From Nitrospirota bacterium (GTDB taxonomy: Bacteria; Nitrospirota; Nitrospiria; Nitrospirales; Nitrospiraceae), in NCBI GenBank assembly GCA_040755395.1, contig JBFMAX010000004.1, forward strand, positions 1-64,000: a stretch of 64,000 nt of DNA. The letters are read 5' to 3'. Position 1 is the stretch's first letter. Each line of letters opens with the position of its first letter. The notes under the pieces are model-generated. The model was not told the DNA's origin. It searched no databases and worked only from the letters and a program-made list of their open reading frames with translations. This document shows, one piece after another, positions 22,995 to 32,127 of the stretch. The translations under genes were made by a program, and so were the position numbers.

Positions 22995-23993
22995 ATGGAT
23001 CGTGACGAACGAGGCGGCGAGTGGCCCGGGCGCTCGATTCATGACCCCTGGCCTCGTCCGAGGTTCGAGCCTGCAGAGAGCAGCGATCCTCAAGGAGAGC
23101 GACTGATTCCGGTCGTCGAAGAACCGGCAAGACGCGCATCGTCCCAACTCTTCCTCCCTGCAGCCCTTTTCCTCATCACCGTGTTCACCACGCTCTGGGC
23201 GGGCGCGTACCAAACGAACACGACGCCGTTTCTGGGAGCCTGGCGGTTTCTGGTGCAGGATCCCAGCGTGTTGTGGCGTGGGGTGCCTTTCGCGGCCACG
23301 TTGCTCGGCATTCTGGTCACCCATGAACTGGGCCATTACGTGCTGTCGCGGATTCACCGCGTCCCCGCCTCGCTGCCGCTGTTCATTCCGGGGCCGCCGC
23401 ATTTCATCGGGACGTTCGGCGCGATCATCCGGATGCGGGGCCCCATCCTGAGCCGGAAGGCGTTGTTCGATATCGGGGTCGCCGGGCCGATCGCCGGGTT
23501 CGTGGTGGCGGTCATCGCGTTGATCATCGGGCTCCGGCTGTCCAAGGTCGTGTCGGGTGAGACCGCCTACGGCCTGCACCTGGGGGAGCCGCTCCTGCTT
23601 CAATTCATGTCCTGGCTCGTGATCGGCCCACTGCCGCCCAACGCGGATGTCGTGCTGCATCCGATCGGATTTGCCGCGTGGTTCGGGTTGTTTGTGACTT
23701 CGTTGAATCTGATCCCGATCGGGCAGCTCGACGGCGGCCACGTCGCCTATGCGCTCTGGGGTTCGCGGCAGCGGACGATGGCCGTCGCGATCGTGCCGGC
23801 GCTCATTGTGCTGGGATTCGTCGGGTGGCCCGGATGGTTCTTGTGGGCCGGCATGGCGGGCCTGTGGGGGCTCGCGCACCCTCCAGTGCAGGATCCAGAG
23901 GTCGCCCTCGGCCGGACCCGCATCTGGGTCGGCTGGGGGGCCCTGGCGATTTTCGTCCTGACCTTTGCACCGGTGCCGTTCTCCGTGCACTAA
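22995..23993 (+). CDS. Site-2 protease family membrane metalloprotease
   Basis: The 332-residue protein has several membrane helices after a 48-residue cytosolic N-terminus. It carries the zinc motif HELGH (residues 110-114) and the second motif NLIPIGQLDGGH, both in membrane segments. S2P-type proteases cut transmembrane substrates. This form, with FIPGPPHFIGTFGAIIRMRGP, resembles the plant EGY and bacterial homologue group. The start lies 12 bases after the preceding stop, so it is co-transcribed with the HTH-hydrolase gene. Confidence 0.9.
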   Translation: MDRDERGGEWPGRSIHDPWPRPRFEPAESSDPQGERLIPVVEEPARRASSQLFLPAALFLITVFTTLWAGAYQTNTTPFLGAWRFLVQDPSVLWRGVPFAATLLGILVTHELGHYVLSRIHRVPASLPLFIPGPPHFIGTFGAIIRMRGPILSRKALFDIGVAGPIAGFVVAVIALIIGLRLSKVVSGETAYGLHLGEPLLLQFMSWLVIGPLPPNADVVLHPIGFAAWFGLFVTSLNLIPIGQLDGGHVAYALWGSRQRTMAVAIVPALIVLGFVGWPGWFLWAGMAGLWGLAHPPVQDPEVALGRTRIWVGWGALAIFVLTFAPVPFSVH

Positions 23994-24117
23994 CAGGATG
24001 TTGAAAAAGTCCGCCAGCTTTGTTCTCGCGTCGCTCAGAGGCTCAACGTACCGCAAAGAGTACGCCTCGCCTCTTCGCTCGCTGCGGCCGCACTGGACGG
24101 CCTTTTTGAACATCCTG
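23994..24117. repeat. Dispersed palindromic repeat (MITE-like), 124 bp
   Basis: CAGGATGTTGAAAAAG (23994-24009) faces CTTTTTGAACATCCTG (24102-24117) with one mismatch, and the next bases also pair (CCGCCAG/CTGGACGG). It begins two bases after the protease stop codon. Elements of this look are common between genes in Nitrospira-like genomes as I recall them. In this window there is one copy. Confidence 0.7.
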
Positions 24118-24236
24118 CGGGCCATTCTTATGCGGTCCGTCATCTCTTGCAGTCCTGTCTTTCCGGGATGCTCCAAAGTTTTTTCAACGGCCTGCCAATG
24201 AGGTGTTCCGTTGTCGGACAGTGTGATCGACCTGTG

Positions 24237-24704
24237 ATGTCCCAAACACCACACCGAGGTTGGGCGGTGCTCTTCGGATTTGGGCTGTGGGCTCTGGCGT
24301 CGCCGCTTGCCGCGGCCGACCGGTTCACGACGGTCTTCAACGGCGAAGCCGTCAAGGACAACCAGACCGGACTCATCTGGGAACGGGAGCCGGACCGTGA
24401 GTTCGATGTCTGGAGCGCCTCGATTGCGCGCTGCGAGACGAAGACCGTCGGGGGACAAACCGGCTGGCGGGCTCCGACGGTCGAGGAATTGAAGACCTTG
24501 GTGGATCCGTCGCAAAAAGATCCGGCGCTCCCGCCCGGCCATCCCTTTGTCAACATCAAGTCGGCGATCTACTGGACGGCCACGCCGTCGCCCACCGATG
24601 AGATCGTCGCCTGGCAAGTCAGCTTCTTCTCCGGCGAAGCCGTCACCGATCAGAAGTCCGGCACGCGTCGCGTCTGGTGCGTACTCGGCGAGCCGAAGAA
24701 GTGA
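24237..24704 (+). CDS. Exported DUF1566 (Lcl-type) protein
   Basis: The 155-residue product has a signal peptide (GWAVLFGFGLWALASPLAAA). A single domain of the DUF1566 type follows: VKDNQTGLIWEREP, GWRAPTVEELKTLVDP, HPFVNIKSAIYWTATPS and GTRRVWCVLG. The family is secreted, often in surface lipoproteins, with no known activity. The start MSQTPHRGW is preferred over the longer frame, which covers the dispersed repeat's flank. It is followed after 22 bases by a membrane protein gene. Confidence 0.75.
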   Translation: MSQTPHRGWAVLFGFGLWALASPLAAADRFTTVFNGEAVKDNQTGLIWEREPDREFDVWSASIARCETKTVGGQTGWRAPTVEELKTLVDPSQKDPALPPGHPFVNIKSAIYWTATPSPTDEIVAWQVSFFSGEAVTDQKSGTRRVWCVLGEPKK

Positions 24705-24726
24705 TCGGCTCCCTCCCACCCGCCTG

Positions 24727-25299
24727 ATGCCGACGAATCCCTTCGGGACCGTGTTCGACTGCGCCCGCCGGATTCACGGGTACCCATGGAAGCCGGTCTC
24801 GAATGGACAGTGTGCGGTTGCGCTGTCGGGGCTGGCGGGATTGTTCGCCTTGCTGGCGACGGACGACGACGGCTTCATGTTCCTCGATCACGTCAACCTC
24901 GTCTTCCATGAGGCGGGCCATCCGCTCTTCGGCATCTTCGGAGAGACGGTGGGTCTCTACGGCGGGACGCTCGGGCAGCTCGCGATGCCGTTCCTCGTCT
25001 GGCTGGCGTTTTGGCGGCAACGGGACACGCTCGGATGCGCCGTCGCGGGTGTCTGGTTCTTCGAAAATGTTCTCAACATCGCGCGGTACATGGCCGACGC
25101 CCGCGCACAAGCGCTCCCGTTGGTCGGCGGCGGAGAACATGATTGGGAACAGATCTTCGGCCGCTGGGGCGTGTTGGCGTCGGACACGGTGATCGCTTAC
25201 TGGGTTGCCGTCCTCGGTTGGATCGGCATGTTGGCGACCTGTGCGTGGTTGGTGTGGCGGTGGTATCGGTCGGAACTCCAGAAACCCGAATCTGCCTGA
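24727..25299 (+). CDS. Membrane protein with HEAGH motif
   Basis: The 190-residue protein has about four hydrophobic helices. It contains FHEAGHPLF, which fits the HExxH zinc motif of metalloproteases, next to LDHVNLVFHEAGH and GTLGQLAMPFLVWLAFW. A second zinc ligand region is not clear. The protein could be a small membrane protease or a structural relative without activity. The start MPTNPFGTV is chosen because upstream codons lie in the previous gene in another frame. Confidence 0.65.
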   Translation: MPTNPFGTVFDCARRIHGYPWKPVSNGQCAVALSGLAGLFALLATDDDGFMFLDHVNLVFHEAGHPLFGIFGETVGLYGGTLGQLAMPFLVWLAFWRQRDTLGCAVAGVWFFENVLNIARYMADARAQALPLVGGGEHDWEQIFGRWGVLASDTVIAYWVAVLGWIGMLATCAWLVWRWYRSELQKPESA

Positions 25300-25432
25300 G
25301 TATGCCCTCTCTTCGCTTCTTTTCAGCTCTTCACGATTTTACGCCGTCTTGATAGTCTCCCTTCCTCTTTTCACCTCCTTTTGATGCGGCATCGGGTACG
25401 GTTCGAAACGGGAAGAGAAAGGGAGAGAACTG

Positions 25433-26662
25433 ATGACGAAGCGGTGGTCGGGAGCGAGCGCGGCGATGCTGTTCTGCTGGTGGATGTCGGGGGGGCACGT
25501 CGTCGCCGAACATCCACCCGCTCAGGGTCCGCGTCCGGAACACCGGGAAGACATCGTCGATCTCAGCATCCGGAAAAAGCCGAACGCGGAGCGCAAGGCC
25601 CCGACATCCGACTGGCACTACGGCGGGTTTGTCGATCTTGGCTATTCACTCGACTTCGATTTTCCTGCCAACCATCTGTTCCGGAACCGCGGCACGACAC
25701 CCCGCGTCAACGAACTGGACCTGAATATGGGAGGGGCCTACATCCGCAAAGATGCCACGGAGCAGTCGCGTTGGGGCATGGAACTCATGGGGCATGGCGG
25801 CCAGGATGCGAGGGTGTTCGGGTTTCATGCGAACCAGCCGAAGGTCGGCTCTTCGGACCAGCTCCGCCACTTTGGACGGGCCAACGTGTCATATCTGGCT
25901 CCGGTGGGAAACGGGCTGACGATCCAGGGCGGGCTCTTCAACAGCCTGATCGGCTATGACTCGCTCTATGCCAAAGACAACATCAATTACACCAGGCCGT
26001 GGATCGGAGACTATTCGCCGTATGTGATGTTCGGACTCAACGTCAGCTATCCCTTCAATGAGCAAGTGACCGGTACGTTGTACGTGATCAACGGCTACTT
26101 TCACCTCTCACACCCGAACGACCAGCCGAGTTACGGCGGACAACTGGCCTATAAAGCCACTCCGCGCCTGACGGTTAAGGAGACCGTCTATTACGGGCCG
26201 GAGCAGGCCGATACCTCGCTCGAGTTCTGGCGGCTGTTCTTCGACACCATCGCAGAATGGAAAGGAGACGAGGTGACCATCGCGTTCGAGCACCAGATCG
26301 GCACCGAGAACCTGGCCGTGCCCGGCAATCCTCGGACCTTCTGGACCGGTGCGATGCTGCCGATTCGATGGAATTTCAGCGGACCCTGGAGCATCGCGGT
26401 CCGACCGGAATTCTATTGGGACCGCAACGGCCGCTTGACGGGGTTCGAGCAGTTCGTCAAAGCCGTCACGACCACGTTGGGATACAGGGTGCCCTACAAG
26501 CGGACGAACACGATTCTCCGGCTGGAGCACCGGTTCGATGAATCGACCGGCGTCGGCGGCGGGTTCTTCAAGGGCAACGAGATCAGCCCCGGGGTCATCG
26601 GTCTCACGGCAGCCCAGCACGTGCTGATCTTCTCGGCCATTGTGATCTTCGATTCGCCGTGA
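25433..26662 (+). CDS. Outer-membrane beta-barrel protein (porin-like)
   Basis: The 409-residue protein has a signal peptide and, from residue 60, alternating beta strands rich in aromatic residues (WHYGGFVDLGYSLDF, WGMELMGHGG and others). These are typical of the putative beta-barrel porin-2 (bbp2) family. The C-terminus HVLIFSAIVIFDSP ends with hydrophobic residues in strand form. It probably forms a channel in the outer membrane. The start is preceded by GGGAGAG. Confidence 0.8.
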   Translation: MTKRWSGASAAMLFCWWMSGGHVVAEHPPAQGPRPEHREDIVDLSIRKKPNAERKAPTSDWHYGGFVDLGYSLDFDFPANHLFRNRGTTPRVNELDLNMGGAYIRKDATEQSRWGMELMGHGGQDARVFGFHANQPKVGSSDQLRHFGRANVSYLAPVGNGLTIQGGLFNSLIGYDSLYAKDNINYTRPWIGDYSPYVMFGLNVSYPFNEQVTGTLYVINGYFHLSHPNDQPSYGGQLAYKATPRLTVKETVYYGPEQADTSLEFWRLFFDTIAEWKGDEVTIAFEHQIGTENLAVPGNPRTFWTGAMLPIRWNFSGPWSIAVRPEFYWDRNGRLTGFEQFVKAVTTTLGYRVPYKRTNTILRLEHRFDESTGVGGGFFKGNEISPGVIGLTAAQHVLIFSAIVIFDSP

Positions 26663-26673
26663 GATGGATGGCG

Positions 26674-27369
26674 TTACTGCTTGACGAGGTGAGATTTCAG
26701 ATGATCCTCCAATCGCTTGCCGAAGGCTTCGAGCGCCTGGTGTTTCGCCCGCTCGATGGTGTCGTGATCGCGCACAAACGCCGCGGGACCGACGGTCTTG
26801 GCCAGTCCTTCGACTTCTATTGAGAAGCGGAGTGACTGGGTACGGATCTCCCAGAACGTCCCTTCGAGCAACACCAGCGCGTCGCTGTGTGTTCCGGACG
26901 CCAGGTAGGCGCCGAGAATCGTCCAATACGCGAAGGCAGCCTTCGCATTGTTGTATCGGTCGACGGCCGCCGCGCCGTCCACGATCAAGACCGCGTCCGC
27001 GCCGTAGCGGGCTGCGGCGAGCCTGATCTCGTTCAGCGTCGTGCCGTGAACCGATGAATCCGCAAGCAGCAGGATGTCCGACAGGAGGCCCTCGCGCTTG
27101 AGCCTCCTGCCCCAGGCCGCCAGCGTTTCCTTGTCGGCGTCAGTCCACTCGAACCGCCGGTGGAGGTAGTTCGCGGGTGTGAAGTACACCCCCAGCGTAA
27201 AGGGCACCACGAGGCGAGACACCTGAGGCGGAGATGGATTGCCTTGGGCAAGGAGCTGGTCGGCACCCCGGCGAAGCGTCTCCTGTAGCGCGGCTCGATC
27301 CAATCCCTTGCTGCCGGCGCAGCCTGTGAGAATCAGAATAGCGAAACCGAAAAGGGCCGTTCTCATCAT
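26674..27369 (-). CDS. Lipoprotein of unknown function
   Basis: The N-terminus MMRTALFGFAILILTGCAGS has a lipobox (LTGC), so the 231-residue product is a lipoprotein. The body shows an alternating pattern with SDILLLADSSVHGTTLNEIRLAAARYGADAVLIVDG, resembling envelope proteins that are predicted to handle stress signals, but no family is certain. It is transcribed against the porin gene and divergently from the transglutaminase gene. A GTG two codons earlier is an alternative start. Confidence 0.7.
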   Translation of the reverse strand: MMRTALFGFAILILTGCAGSKGLDRAALQETLRRGADQLLAQGNPSPPQVSRLVVPFTLGVYFTPANYLHRRFEWTDADKETLAAWGRRLKREGLLSDILLLADSSVHGTTLNEIRLAAARYGADAVLIVDGAAAVDRYNNAKAAFAYWTILGAYLASGTHSDALVLLEGTFWEIRTQSLRFSIEVEGLAKTVGPAAFVRDHDTIERAKHQALEAFGKRLEDHLKSHLVKQ

Positions 27370-27582
27370 GCCCACGCCCGTGCCGATCCAGCCGATTCAA
27401 GTCGCAGCCGGGAGAATCTGTTTCATCGGTCGCTTGGAAGGAGTCTCACCTTGCCCCAGGCACCGCGCCTTTCTAGCACAGAACTCGAGCGGGGAGAAAT
27501 GGCTGTAGGAGACCGCAGGCAAAGCTCGTATAATCGTCCGGGAGGCGGTGCGCTGTCAGTGAACGTGGAGCATGGGTGCGGA

Positions 27583-29133
27583 ATGACCGGGACTTCCTCG
27601 GCGCGCGACGGCGTGAACAGGTCGCAGCTCCTGCTTGTGCTGCTGCTCCTGACCGGGTGCGCCAGCGCTTACTTCCGCGAGGCGCCCCCGCCCTCGCAGC
27701 AACCCTTTCACTATGCGCTGTCGGCGTGGCCTTATCAGGCCTATTGGACCGGCATCGTCTTCAACGGCGAGAAGATTGGGCTCACACACTTGGCCCTGAT
27801 CCCGGACGGCCCCGGCGGCGATCGGTACGAACTGCGTTCAGAAGCGCTCTTGGCGTTTCACTTTCTGGGCTTCAGCAAGACCGTGACGCTCAAGGCGCAG
27901 GACTGGGTGGCGGGCGATCTCACCTTGGTGCGGTTTGTTCATGAATACGATCTCGACGGTCAAAAGATGAAACTGACGGGACGCGTCGAGCGCGGCCGGC
28001 TGACCGTCGAGCGGGAGAACGCGGGGCGGCTCAGTCACGAGACGATCCCGGTCGCCGAGGCGGTATATCCTACCAGCGCCGTGGTCTTGTACCCGACGCT
28101 GCAGGGGCTCGAGGTCGGCAAGCGATACGACTATCTCGCCTATGACGGGCAACGCGGGCAAGTCGTCCGGGTGTCTCAAGCCATCGAAGCGTACCAAGAA
28201 AGCGACCTCTACGAAGGACGCGCCTTTCGGGTCGCCACCTCGGCGGGGGGTCAGGACTCCATGCTGTGGCTCAACGACCGGGGCGAGCCGGTGCTGGAGA
28301 TGGCTTGGCACGGGGTCTTGATCTCCACGCTGGAATCAGAGGCGCGGGCAAAGGCCTACCTGGCGCGCGCAAGCCTCAACAAGCGGGAGGTCTTATTGGA
28401 ATACAGCCGGGTCCGCACGAAGACGACGCTGCCTCGTCCGCGGGCGGTAACATCGATGGCCGTTACGGTGGATGGCCTTCCCGGCGCGTTCACCATGCCG
28501 GCCGACGCTTTGCAGCAGTGCGGGCGGCCGGATGAACGGCACCACGGTCGGATCCAGTGCCTTATCCTCGCCGCTGAACTTTCGCGTCTCGGCGCGACGG
28601 TCCGGACGTCCGAGTCGCAGGAGACCGACCTGACACCGTACATGAATCCGACAGCGGCTATTCAAAGCCACGATGACACAATCCGGAGCGCGGCGAGAGG
28701 CATTGTCGGTGAACACCTCGATCGGCTCGCGCACGTTCGTCTCCTGGTCGAATGGATCCGAGAGCATGTCGCGCAGAAGCCGGTGGATGTGTTCTCGGCG
28801 CTGGAAGTCCTCAAAGGCCGGAAAGCCGAGTGCCAAGGCATCACGCTGCTCTACGCAGCCCTGGCGCGCAGCCTCGGCATCCCCACGAAGGTCACGAACG
28901 GCCTGGTGTACACCGACGAGCCGGAGGGCTTTCTCTACCACACCTGGGCGGAAAGCTATGTTGACGGGGTCTGGCTTCCGGTCGATCCGACGTTCGGGCA
29001 GGTCGGCGTCGATGCGACGCACATTAAATTGATCGACGGCGAGCGCCCGGCCGATCTCCTGCCGCTTGTGGACCTGGTCGGGAAGATCCAAGTGGACATT
29101 CTCTCATTCGCTCCGATCCATGAAGAACGTTGA
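27583..29133 (+). CDS. Transglutaminase-domain lipoprotein
   Basis: From ATG at 27583 the 516-residue product has a lipobox (LLLVLLLLTGC). The C-terminal 150 residues are a transglutaminase-like fold with the catalytic Cys in KAECQGITLLYAALARSLGIPTKVTNGL, His in YHTWAESYVDGVW and Asp in PVDPTF. The N-terminal 300 residues form an unrecognised beta-rich part. Such proteins act in the periplasm as proteases or cross-linkers. The next gene follows after 30 bases. Confidence 0.85.
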   Translation: MTGTSSARDGVNRSQLLLVLLLLTGCASAYFREAPPPSQQPFHYALSAWPYQAYWTGIVFNGEKIGLTHLALIPDGPGGDRYELRSEALLAFHFLGFSKTVTLKAQDWVAGDLTLVRFVHEYDLDGQKMKLTGRVERGRLTVERENAGRLSHETIPVAEAVYPTSAVVLYPTLQGLEVGKRYDYLAYDGQRGQVVRVSQAIEAYQESDLYEGRAFRVATSAGGQDSMLWLNDRGEPVLEMAWHGVLISTLESEARAKAYLARASLNKREVLLEYSRVRTKTTLPRPRAVTSMAVTVDGLPGAFTMPADALQQCGRPDERHHGRIQCLILAAELSRLGATVRTSESQETDLTPYMNPTAAIQSHDDTIRSAARGIVGEHLDRLAHVRLLVEWIREHVAQKPVDVFSALEVLKGRKAECQGITLLYAALARSLGIPTKVTNGLVYTDEPEGFLYHTWAESYVDGVWLPVDPTFGQVGVDATHIKLIDGERPADLLPLVDLVGKIQVDILSFAPIHEER

Positions 29134-29163
29134 AAAGCCGGCCACGCGTTCGGACTCAGCCTG

Positions 29164-30144
29164 ATGGGTGTCATGTCACGGTCGGATTCCATATTCTGGT
29201 TCGTCCTCTGGAGCGCGTGGAGCCTTCTCGCCGCCGCGAACGCGGCGGCGGACCATGACCGCGGCCGGCTGATGCGGCAAGCCGCCGACGGGAGCGCGGA
29301 GGACAGCACCGAAGTCCTCGCCGCGACGAAGAACAATCTGGCGATCATGCTTCAAAAGGACGCGGAGCGCGGCATCGATCCCGTCAACAATCTGCAGCGG
29401 GCGATGACCCTGTTCCAGGAGGCGCTCGTCCTGTTGAACGACAGACAGGGCTCCGCCATGTATGCCGGCGTCTTGACCAACTTGGGGATCACCTACCGGA
29501 TGCTGTCGGAGTGGGGTGTCGAGTCCCGCGCGAATCTGGAGTATTCGGGCAGCGCCTTGCAGGAGGCGGCCGAGATCCATCAACGGCAGGGAAACAGCGC
29601 CGGTCTGGCCACGGCGATGAACGGTCTGGGGTTGACGTACCGCATGCTGGCCGAGGACGAGCCGGAGCCGGCCGAGCATCTCAAAAAATCCGAGGACGCC
29701 CTGCGGATCGCCGCCGAGCTGTGGAAGCGGCTGGAGAACGAGGGAAACCACGCGGGTGCGCTCAATAACCTGGGCATCACCTATCAAGTCATGGCGCAAC
29801 GCGGCATCGAGCCGGAACAGAACCTCACGCGATCGATCGCGGTGATCCAAGACGCGATTCGCCTGCGCCACCGACAGGAAGCCTGGCTGAGCTATGGTCG
29901 CGCGCAGAACAATCTTGGGACGGCGTATCGGATGCTGGCGGACCGAGGAGTTCAGCGGTCGAGCAATCTGGAGTCGGCTCGCGGAGCGTTCGAAGAAGCG
30001 TTGCGGGTGTTCGGAGAGCTCGGCCGTCGATCGTATCAAGCCGGGGTGAAGGCCGAGTTGATCAAAGTCCTCCAGGCCCTCGTTGAATCCGGCGTGAACC
30101 CGGAGCAACACCGCGCGCGGCTGAAGGAATTGCAGGGGTCGTAA
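29164..30144 (+). CDS. Exported tetratricopeptide-like repeat protein
   Basis: The 326-residue product has a signal peptide and about five degenerate TPR-like repeats of roughly 50 residues with a shared core: LTNLGITYRMLSEWGVESRANLE, MNGLGLTYRMLAEDEPEPAEHLK, LNNLGITYQVMAQRGIEPEQNLT, QNNLGTAYRMLADRGVQRSSNLE. Each likely forms helix pairs for protein binding in the periplasm. It lies directly behind the transglutaminase lipoprotein and is probably co-transcribed. The partner is not known. Confidence 0.75.
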   Translation: MGVMSRSDSIFWFVLWSAWSLLAAANAAADHDRGRLMRQAADGSAEDSTEVLAATKNNLAIMLQKDAERGIDPVNNLQRAMTLFQEALVLLNDRQGSAMYAGVLTNLGITYRMLSEWGVESRANLEYSGSALQEAAEIHQRQGNSAGLATAMNGLGLTYRMLAEDEPEPAEHLKKSEDALRIAAELWKRLENEGNHAGALNNLGITYQVMAQRGIEPEQNLTRSIAVIQDAIRLRHRQEAWLSYGRAQNNLGTAYRMLADRGVQRSSNLESARGAFEEALRVFGELGRRSYQAGVKAELIKVLQALVESGVNPEQHRARLKELQGS

Positions 30145-30201
30145 GGCCAGGGGAGCCGCGTTCAGGCGCTGATCCCGGGACCGGTGCACGCCAAAGCGTT
30201 G

Positions 30202-30582
30202 TCAGGCGTTTTTCTCCAAGACCTCGCGTACCTTGCGCGCCAGATCGGCGGGCGTGAAGGGTTTCTGGATATAGGTAATGGCGGATTGGCCAGCGAGGTG
30301 AGCGGGAAAGACGTTGCCGGTATAGCCCGACATGTAGAGGATCCGGATATCCGGACGGAACGACCTGATCTGCTCCGCCAGCGCTCGCCCGTTCATCTCC
30401 GGCATCAGCACATCGGTGAGAAGGAGATGGATCGGTCCCGCATGTTCGCGGCAGATTCGCAGGGCCTCGGCTCCACAGTGAGCTTCCAGCACGGCGTAAC
30501 CGTGTCTCTGAAGAATGGCGCCGACAAGATCCCGCACCATCCGTTCATCATCGACAAGCAGAATCGTGGCATGGCCTGCCAT
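30202..30582 (-). CDS. Single-domain response regulator (CheY-like)
   Basis: The 126-residue protein is a receiver domain alone: ILLVDDERMV with acidic pocket, LLLTDVLMPEMNG with the phosphorylated Asp, YMSGYTG, and the conserved Lys in IQKPFTPADL. It lacks an output domain, so it must act by binding to another protein or by passing on phosphate. No kinase is encoded next to it. The gene is followed by a convergent repeat protein. Confidence 0.9.
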   Translation of the reverse strand: MAGHATILLVDDERMVRDLVGAILQRHGYAVLEAHCGAEALRICREHAGPIHLLLTDVLMPEMNGRALAEQIRSFRPDIRILYMSGYTGNVFPAHLAGQSAITYIQKPFTPADLARKVREVLEKNA

Positions 30583-30924
30583 GCTTCGACCTTTCCATCG
30601 ACTCGCTCAGGCGGGCTGAGCCTCCCCAGCCTCCGGTCGCAGCCCAGACTGCCACATTGAATCCCCTGTGAAATGTCGCTAGACTTCTGCCCTTAATAAA
30701 GGCGGAGCGTATCGGTCCTCCAAGACAGCGGATACGCCCCGCCCTGCCACGGGCGCGCCAATGAGACAGGCCCGTGGTGTGTTCAGACACCCGTTCACCA
30801 ACCGGTCGCGGAGCGTGAGCCTCGACGTGTCGGTCTTTCTCGATGGCAAGCGACGGCCTTCTGCGCTCTGAGGGAATGTAAGTAAATCCTTATTCCATGT
30901 CAACATGAAATAAGCTGATATCGA
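30583..30924. other. Intergenic region with no recognised gene
   Basis: A 340-base gap lies between two divergent genes. It is likely to hold the promoters of both, but I see no convincing -35/-10 pair; TTATTCCATGTCAACATGAAAT at the right end has a small CATGTcaACATG inverted repeat that may be an operator. Confidence 0.3.
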
Positions 30925-31395
30925 ATGGGGTCAGAACCTCGCGAAATTATTGACCGGCTGCTTCAGGCTCTGAATCTGAAGACGCAGGCGCAGCTTGCCG
31001 TCAGCTTGGAGATTCGTCCCCAGTCCATCGTCTCCGCCGTCCATCGCGGCGAAATCCCTGAAGGGTGGTTGTATCGAGTCGCGTATCTCACGGGAAGAAA
31101 TGTGGAATGGCTGCGGACCGGCAAGGGGCCGATCTGGCATGCGGATGTTGCCGCGGAAACGTCGCCTGCGGGTTACGGGGCAGGCAGAATCCCTGACGCG
31201 ACGGTTCGGCGTTTAGCCGAAGTGTGGGAAGAGCTCGATGCGGAAGAGCAAGCCTCCCTGGAGCGCTGTGCCGAAATCCTCAGAGTCGGCGACCGGGACG
31301 TTCGGGAGCATTTGATCGGGCAGCTGAAGCTGATGGAAGAAGCGGTTCAGCTCCGACGACGCAAACGGTCCCGTGTCCGCCGCCGGTCTCCCTAA
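30925..31395 (+). CDS. Helix-turn-helix protein, CI-repressor-like
   Basis: The 156-residue protein begins with a domain of the phage CI repressor type: REIIDRLLQALNLKTQAQLAVSLEIRPQSIVSAVHRGEIPEGWLYRVAYLTGRNVEWLRTGKGP. The rest (residues 75-156) is helical and basic at the end (RRRKRSRVRRR). There is no peptidase domain, so it is not an SOS-cleaved repressor. It stands alone and may control itself or a lost prophage. Confidence 0.75.
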   Translation: MGSEPREIIDRLLQALNLKTQAQLAVSLEIRPQSIVSAVHRGEIPEGWLYRVAYLTGRNVEWLRTGKGPIWHADVAAETSPAGYGAGRIPDATVRRLAEVWEELDAEEQASLERCAEILRVGDRDVREHLIGQLKLMEEAVQLRRRKRSRVRRRSP

Positions 31396-31438
31396 ACACA
31401 CCAGCCGCGACTGAACGCTTGGCTGTTGTTCTCGGCCC

Positions 31439-32020
31439 TCACGACGCCCGCTTGGTTTCCTTCCGCACGCGATCCAGGTATTTGCCGGTTTCCACCTCCA
31501 CCAGGACGGTGTCGCCAGCGTGAATGAACTGGGGAACCAGGATCGTCAAGCCGTTCTCCAGCGTCGCGTCCTTCATGGTATTTTCGCCCTGACCGCGAAT
31601 GCCCGAGCCACAGAAGGTCACGGTCATCGGGATGGACTTCGGGAGATCCACCGCCACCGGTTTTCCGTCGTAGCATTCGACCTGGATCGTGTCGCCTTCT
31701 TTGAGAAACGGGAGCGCTTTCTGCAACGCCGGCCGAGGCAGCGAGACCTGTTCATAGGTCTGCGGATGCATGAAGAACACGAGATCCTCGTCGGCGTAGA
31801 GGAACTGCATCTTCACGCGCTCGAGCAGCACGTCGTCGATCCGGTCGTCCAAGTTCCAGCGGATCTCCCGCTCCTTTCCCGTCTCGAGATGTCGAAGCGT
31901 CGCCCGCACGATGCCGGAAAATTTCGCGGTGCCCGAATGATGCTCGATGGACAGGACCTTATAGAGTTCACCGTTGAGGAGAATGGCTTGGCCTTCCTTG
32001 AGTTCCTGTGCGGCTCGCAT
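31439..32020 (-). CDS. efp: Elongation factor P-like protein
   Basis: The 193-residue, three-domain protein aligns with elongation factor P along its length (MRAAQELKEGQAILLNGELYKVLSIEHHSGTAKF, YEQVSLPRPAL, GKPVAVDLPKSI, YLDRVRKE). EF-P relieves ribosome stalling at proline runs. The tip of domain I normally carries a modifiable Lys or Arg in PGKGxA; here it reads HSGTAKF, so Thr holds this place. It may be a variant working without the modification. The binding site GAAAGGAGGGAG is strong. Confidence 0.85.
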   Translation of the reverse strand: MRAAQELKEGQAILLNGELYKVLSIEHHSGTAKFSGIVRATLRHLETGKEREIRWNLDDRIDDVLLERVKMQFLYADEDLVFFMHPQTYEQVSLPRPALQKALPFLKEGDTIQVECYDGKPVAVDLPKSIPMTVTFCGSGIRGQGENTMKDATLENGLTILVPQFIHAGDTVLVEVETGKYLDRVRKETKRAS

Positions 32021-32127
32021 CGGATCTCCCTCCTTTCATCGTCGTGGGCCTATCCTACCGGAATGTTCGGGGACGGGGTCAAGAGCCGGGGAGTCTCGAT
32101 GGGCGGGAAACGGCGAAGCCGACCGCG

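Noticed and set aside
22128-24719. An 863-codon minus-strand frame covering the HTH-hydrolase, protease and DUF1566 genes
   Set aside because: It spans three well-supported plus-strand genes and an intergenic repeat, has no recognisable domain and arises from GC-rich codon bias.
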